Positions 6,690-10,704 of a DNA stretch of 10,704 bases are shown here, piece by piece. The notes beneath the pieces were generated by a model. The model saw only the letters and a program-made list of their open reading frames with translations, had not been told where the DNA came from and ran no database searches. A program made the translations under genes and the position numbers. The stretch is from Euperipatoides rowelli (taxonomy: Eukaryota; Onychophora; Udeonychophora; Euonychophora; Peripatopsidae), in the NCBI GenBank assembly GCA_003024985.2, contig PXIH01S0011053.1; one strand, given 5' to 3'. Within the stretch, counting starts at the first letter, position 1, and the number at the start of each line of letters is the position of its first letter.

Positions 6690-7060
6690 GCAGGGTGGGT
6701 AAGGTGAAGAAAAATATGTAACACCTTGCAGGCCTGGGGAAATATCTCACCCTTAAAATTGCTTCCCCTGTCAGTGATCAAGCATTCTAGAATACCAAAG
6801 ATAGTATTAATTATATCTTCGGCTTTGATATTTTAGAGGGGGCAGACTACTAAATATTTCGTGCACATGTCAACAATGGTGAAAATATATCTATAACCCA
6901 CTGAAGAGGTAATAATGGGGCCAATAATGTGTATAGCAAGTGGTTTACTTGGTCACTACTGTTTTTCTCCTTAGAGTACTGTTCTTCTGACATGTATCAC
7001 TGAGACAACCATATTAACATTCTTACCAATGGTCTGCATTGCCATTAGCTAGTTCATTTT
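6690..7060 (-). pseudogene. pol: Integrase remnant of the second gypsy element
   Basis: Read on the minus strand: a zinc-module remnant SDTCQKNSTLRRK (about 7005-6965), then after a shift PLAIHIIGPIITSS (about 6940-6898). There the first catalytic Asp of the usual IDIIGP motif has become His (codon 6931-6929). GYRYIFTIVDMCTKYLVV follows, then LECLITDRGSNFKGE with the second catalytic Asp kept (codon 6772-6770). The region of the third acid (about 6690) is too shifted to judge. Stops interrupt at about 6960 and 6838. Order and motifs are diagnostic of a gypsy or retroviral-type integrase core. Confidence 0.82.
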
Positions 7061-7267
7061 TGTCATGTTTGACAGTTATATATCTGGGCAATGCTCAGTA
7101 TTGTGTGGCTGTTATTTCTGTTACTTCTATTAGTATACTTAACTGCTGAATTCGCAAGAATTCAGTTATATTCCAACAGTTTTTTTTAGTTTAGCCAACC
7201 ATTAGATTCCCAATTCTTTAAGTGATGTGTAATATTTTCTATCACATAGAGACTGTCTAATACAATC

Positions 7268-7450
7268 CTAACTTTGATTAGATTTCCATCTATAACAGTT
7301 TGCATTGCTATAATGATATCTTCTAGTTAGCACCTTATTATTTGCTGAACATCTATTTACACTACTTGAACAGCTACCATTGATGTATGCCATTGGAATT
7401 TGTTCATTATGCTCATCCATATTCTGGTCATCTAGTACTTCTTGTTCCAT
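7268..7450 (-). pseudogene. Linker between RNase H and integrase of the second element
   Basis: A 60-codon open stretch on the minus strand (MEQEVLDDQNMDEH at its start) lies exactly between the RNase H and integrase remnants. It has no motif of its own. Position suggests it is the variable tether before the integrase zinc module. It is unlikely to be a separate gene. Confidence 0.4.
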
Positions 7451-7479
7451 AGTACCAGTATATGAGTTATGGCAGAGCT

Positions 7480-7850
7480 GTTTCCATTAAAAGTAATATT
7501 GGGGCATACCTGGCAATATTTTATATCCATCCTGTAATTCGTAAGTTGTCATCTTTCAGGATGTGTGGGTTTTCTACTTCCTTTTAGCTAGTGCATACTT
7601 CTACCTGATATCCTTCTATTATATGATGAAAATAGTCAAGAACTGTGATAACAGCCAATTCATTCTTTTCCATTACACTGTAGTTCAATTGTGATCTATT
7701 GAATTTTTTCCAAATAATAACCAATGAGCCACCTTTCATCATCTTCCTGCTCTAACACTCCAATTACAGCAGTTATACAGGCTTGTATTGATACAATAAA
7801 CTTTTTTATTGAAATCAGGATAATGGTAAACAGGTGTCATACATAAAATC
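7480..7850 (-). pseudogene. pol: RNase H remnant of the second gypsy element
   Basis: On the minus strand the end of the connection reads SFNKIKEIL then TPVYHYPDFNKK (about 7835-7800). IQACITAVIGVLEQEDDERW follows, where family members have a catalytic Asp two or three residues before the Ala-Cys; here it is Gln. After a shift, NYSVMEKNELAVITVLDYFHH with IIEGYQVEVCT (about 7680-7585) matches the second half of the domain, including the conserved Glu region. The third Asp motif (TDH) is not readable. Several stops confirm decay. Confidence 0.78.
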
Positions 7851-8046
7851 TCTTTGATTTTATTAAAAGAATAAGATTATTCTTGTTCCAAGATAATTTT
7901 TTTTCTTTTAGTGGATAATAAGTTGGTCAATAGAGAGGTAATATGAGATAAGGCAGGCATAAATTAATTTTACACATAAAGCTTATTATTAGCTGCTTCT
8001 TAGTACCGGTGATTTCAATAATGCTATTTGCTTTAGTGTTTTCTTC

Positions 8047-8715
8047 TCATGGTGTAAATACTCCATTCTGTAGCACATGCCCTAGAAAAGGTATTTCATC
8101 GATTAGAAATTTGCTTTTTTCAATATTTATTTGTAGACCAACTCTAAGGAATATGAATATTTTTCTAAGAGTAAAGTGTTCCTTAATGGATACTGTGGAT
8201 ATGAGGATGTTATCTTGATATACAATTATGCTGTCAATGATGAGATCCAAAAGAAGCTCTTCCATCATCATCTGGAAGCACACCCTGCTGTTCACTGCCC
8301 CATTGGCATGCATTTATAGTGGAACTTTCCAAATATGGTTCAAAATGCAAAATATTGCCTGGACTTGGGTGCTAACACTACCTGGTGGTAACCATTTTTT
8401 AAATCAAGGTATGTGAACCACTTACTATCTATGAGCTTGGTGAATGTATCATCAATTCAGTAGATATGGTAGTCTATGCATCTGGTCCTACTGTTTATTA
8501 TAGTCACATCTAACACTATTGTACATCTCTGTTCTTCTTACCTCTGACTATTGGAACAATCTATGCACTGTTGCTTCTTTCAATTATGTTAATCTCAAGG
8601 TATTTCTCTTTTTTTTATAATTTTTCCCTAAGTCCTATTGGATGCTTCAGCATCACCAGGTCTTCATCAGTTAGTTCTACTGTATGTTCATAATCTTTCA
8701 TAGATCCTATAATGG
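8047..8715 (-). pseudogene. pol: Reverse transcriptase remnant of the second gypsy element
   Basis: Read right to left. VELTDEDLVMLKHPIGLREKL (about 8680-8620) is the RT N-terminus, then EINIIERSNSA and IVPIVRGKKNRDV (about 8595-8530). The palm has KWFTYLDLKNGYHQVVLAP, with the first catalytic Asp at 8405-8403. An open stretch from 8313 to 8047 continues with FQMMMEELLLDL and VYQDNILIST. In the YQDN box the second Asp of the usual YxDD is Asn (codon 8211-8209). It ends IPFLGHVLQNGVFTP. Frames change near 8530, 8450 and 8330. These are unambiguous gypsy RT motifs but no functional protein is possible. Confidence 0.88.
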
Positions 8716-9390
8716 ACTATATTGTACCATCACTCAACTATATTTCTCACAACTTCAATCATATTATTAAGTTTTCATCCTTTGTGTGTTTGTGCTGGCT
8801 GTTTTATTTAAACTAATTTTTTTAAATAATAGACTAACTTAAAATAAAATTCAAATTAAATTTGAAAACATTTAAGTTGGTAAAGAAATAATTAGCATTT
8901 TCCAAAACAAGTTTGTAGTATATCCAAATCGATATTAAATGCTTTTCATTCAGATTTCAAACATTCTTATTTGCATTTTTAATGCAAATAAAAACCACCG
9001 TTAACATTTTAATTTGAGCCTACTTGTGTTTCTTAGTATTGTTTTTATAAAAACCACTAATGGTAAATAAAAAAATAAGGAACTGATCTACAATCTGATT
9101 GGTCTGTGAAGGTTCAACTTAGCACATTTAACAGCTTGAACTCTTTTGCGATAAATCTTTAAGGGATATAGGCTATAGCAAGATTTTAGTCTTTTCTATG
9201 TGAATTTGATATCAGAAAGTTTTTATTTCTTTGTAAACATTCTATAAACATTTGAATGTTTATATGTTTTAGATAAATATTCCAAATTGGTTAATTAAAC
9301 AAATATTTTTAGATAAAACTAAACATAAATCAATTAAATTTCTAAAAATCATTCATAAACCACTTTAAAGAGGCTTTAATTTATCAATAC
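8716..9390 (-). other. 5' part of the large host intron, no gene seen
   Basis: AT-rich intron DNA between the donor at 9390-9389 and the second gypsy fragment. It holds three notable inverted repeats: TTCAAATTAAATTTGAA-like near 8850, an 11-bp perfect stem at 8967-8991, and a 9-bp stem at 9244-9263. No LTR, exon or RNA gene was recognised. Confidence 0.5.
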
Positions 9391-9521
9391 CTTTTTGAAT
9401 TCGACTTTTCTCTAGCTGGGTCCTTAATGTAGCCATATTTTGTTGATTGGTTATCCTTTCTTTAATGAGTAATCTCTCCAAATATTGTACTGGAGATAAA
9501 TTGCTTACTGTTTCTGAACCT
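9391..9521 (-). CDS. Internal exon of a host coiled-coil protein gene (upstream exon)
   Basis: This 131-bp exon runs from 9521 down to 9391. The acceptor is TTTGTTTAG and the donor is AAG|GTATTG, weaker than that of the other exon. Only one frame is open: one base, 43 codons, one base (phase 2 in, phase 1 out). The peptide starts GSETVSNLSPVQYLERLL, continues KERITNQQNM and ends LRTQLEKSRIQK. Leu and Ile spacing with many Lys, Arg, Glu and Gln suggests a helix that carries on into exon 632-726, with which the splice phase fits exactly. Acceptor choice is ambiguous by two bases (AG at 9523-9522 or 9521-9520); only the former keeps the frame length used here. I cannot name the protein. The exon is not part of either retrotransposon. 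Confidence 0.7.
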
Positions 9522-10122
9522 CTAAACAAATTATAATCTGATTAAACTATATTCTTTACAAAATGAAAAGTATATCTAGCATATAGCTCTTTCTTCAAGA
9601 TTTTATTTTTTATAATAGTTTGCAATTCAAGGAAAAGTTTAAGTATAATTTACTAAAAAGCAACTTTATTTCATATTCATATGACTTAATAAGCCTACTT
9701 CTTGTAATCCAAACAAATGTTTAATATTTTTTATTCAAAATTATCAATCATTGTACTATAATGGTTTGTTGGCTCTAGCCCTAACATAGGAACAGCAAAA
9801 AGCAATAGCATATTGCTTATCATTCAGCCATTGTACTACCCCAAGTTCATGTCATAAGATATCATGCAGCATAGAAGCCCAGTGTACATTTTAATCTATA
9901 AAATGGTCTAATCCATGCTGTACAGCTTACTCACAAATCCACCAAAATAGACTACTTGGGCACTATTTTACAACGAATTGATAAAAGTTGATAGGCAAAA
10001 TAAAAAAGCTTATAAATTTTTTAGCAAATACATAAAAACATGGCTAAATTTTGTATTTTGGCTTTGATTCATCCTCTCAGTAAACTATAATTAGCAATGA
10101 TGATGATAATTATGCAATTTAT
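9522..10122. other. Upstream intron or flanking DNA, nothing assignable
   Basis: AT-rich DNA upstream of the 9521 acceptor on the minus strand. A less AT-rich stretch at about 9770-9970 includes an 8-bp perfect hairpin at 9800-9818 (AAGCAATA, loop GCA, TATTGCTT). It may be a repeat fragment, but no termini or coding similarity was recognised. Confidence 0.4.
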
Positions 10123-10494
10123 ATGATTGATTTATATACTAGGGATGATGATGTCATGAATAGTATGGATGAAGAGGTCATTACTATTGTATCAGCAATA
10201 GTAATTATTCTATTATTGCTGATAGTATTTATTACTCATAACTCATCATTACACATTATTGCAAATGATGATGAATATGTAAATGATATTGATGATGAAT
10301 ATGAAACTGTCTTCACATTTAGATTACAGACTTGTGGAGTCTTTCCTCATGAAGACCAGCAAGATAAAGTTACTTTCTTAAATGAAGTGAAACAGTTTCT
10401 ATACAGAAGAATTCATATTATGCAAGAATTACATGATGTAGTGAAAATTAACGTGCAACTTGAATGTATGCTCACATCGATCTGCTCACATTAA
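10123..10494 (+). CDS. Uncharacterised 123-residue ORF with one hydrophobic segment
   Basis: An uninterrupted frame from ATG 10123 to TAA 10492-10494, unusually long for this AT-rich flank. Residues about 1-18 are acidic (DDD, DEE). Residues about 19-38 are a run of Ile, Val and Leu (ITIVSAIVIILLLLIVFIT) that could span a membrane. 45-60 is again acidic (NDDEY, DIDDEY). The C-terminal part (QQDKVTFLNEVKQFLYRR, then ELHDVVKINVQLEC) looks like genuine amphipathic protein. The hydrophobic run is coded by overlapping inverted repeats, so it may be a by-product of palindromic DNA. It could be a transposon-derived fragment or an exon. No family is recognised and expression is unproven. Confidence 0.35.
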   Translation: MIDLYTRDDDVMNSMDEEVITIVSAIVIILLLLIVFITHNSSLHIIANDDEYVNDIDDEYETVFTFRLQTCGVFPHEDQQDKVTFLNEVKQFLYRRIHIMQELHDVVKINVQLECMLTSICSH

Positions 10495-10704
10495 TGACAC
10501 ACAATGGTCCCAAAATTGGTAGGTATGACTCATGACTATCTACTATCTTAGTTCCGAAGATAAAGGCACTATGGCATCATGGGTGGTTGGGGAACTTCAG
10601 AAAAAATTGTAAAATATATATAAATACAAATATGACGAACAACAACAGACTATAGTCCAACGAGGTTGTCCCTGGTCCTAATCTAATTTTTTTTTAATAT
10701 ATAA
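10495..10704. other. Right edge of the window, nothing seen
   Basis: No ORF, splice pair or repeat structure was recognised here. A TATATATAAAT run lies at about 10614-10624. Confidence 0.4.

Larger units (their letters stand above)
6651..8715 (-). mobile_element. Second Ty3/gypsy-type pol fragment, minus strand, heavily decayed
   Basis: Reading right to left on the minus strand gives RT (about 8715-8047), connection (about 8046-7860), RNase H (about 7850-7480), linker (about 7450-7080) and integrase (about 7060-6690), the gypsy order. The peptides differ clearly from the plus-strand element (for example VYQDNILIST versus VFQDDILITG), so this is a different family. No gag, protease, LTR, polypurine tract or target duplication is visible, so it is a 5'-truncated or eroded copy. 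Very frequent stops and shifts suggest it is older than the 1401-6427 element. It is in the same orientation as the host gene. Confidence 0.85.

Noticed and set aside
7268-7450. Independent small gene on the minus strand
   Set aside because: Its position exactly between RNase H and integrase remnants of the same strand explains it as the pol linker.
8009-8416. Plus-strand ORFs of 69 and 62 codons
   Set aside because: They are antisense to the clear RT motifs on the minus strand (VYQDNILIST, FLGHVL).
10123-10240. Harbinger (HARBI1-like) transposase N-terminus, suggested by acidic start and Leu/Ile run
   Set aside because: The basic Arg-rich and Trp-containing segment that should follow is absent, and the rest of the ORF does not resemble a nuclease.
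1-10704. tRNA, rRNA, CRISPR or bacterial operon features
   Set aside because: No cloverleaf, no regularly spaced repeat-spacer array and no Shine-Dalgarno-led gene series were seen; splice signals and LTR elements point to an animal nuclear genome.

Overview
This is AT-rich, intron-bearing animal DNA, most likely from an arthropod; that guess rests only on the style of the transposons. It contains no bacterial-type genes. The backbone appears to be one host gene on the minus strand, of which two coding exons are visible: 9521-9391 and, downstream, 726-632. Each exon has a single open frame and consensus splice borders. Their reading phases fit: the first exon ends with one spare base (G) and the second begins with two (AT), completing a GAT codon. 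Together they encode about 75 residues of charged, heptad-like helix, so the product looks like a coiled-coil protein that I cannot name. Almost everything between 727 and 9390 is then a single 8.66-kb intron filled with transposon remains.

From left to right: 1-123 is the end of a tandem array of about 42 bp. 632-726 is the downstream exon. 961-1160 is a second minisatellite of about 59 bp. 1401-6427 is a complete but dead Ty3/gypsy LTR retrotransposon on the plus strand, antisense to the host gene. It has short LTRs (1406-1554 and 6280-6422), a 5-bp AGTTT target duplication, a polypurine tract, and gag, protease, RT, RNase H and integrase in the usual order, broken by stops, frameshifts and catalytic substitutions. 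Two secondary events lie inside its pol: a 296-bp piggyBac-like MITE at a TTAA site (3039-3334) and a five-copy expansion of a 66-bp coding segment just after the RT palm (3961-4283).

From about 6650 to 8715 lies a second, unrelated and more decayed gypsy-type pol on the minus strand (RT, RNase H, integrase), without recognisable LTRs. 8716-9390 is the rest of the intron. Right of the upstream exon, 9522-10704 is mostly unassigned, apart from a 123-codon plus-strand ORF (10123-10494) with one hydrophobic segment; its status is uncertain.

No functional multi-gene system is visible. The main results are the nested insertion history, the coding minisatellite in RT, and a host gene whose exons are missed by simple ORF calling. 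Host taxon, gene identity and TE family names would all need database searches.
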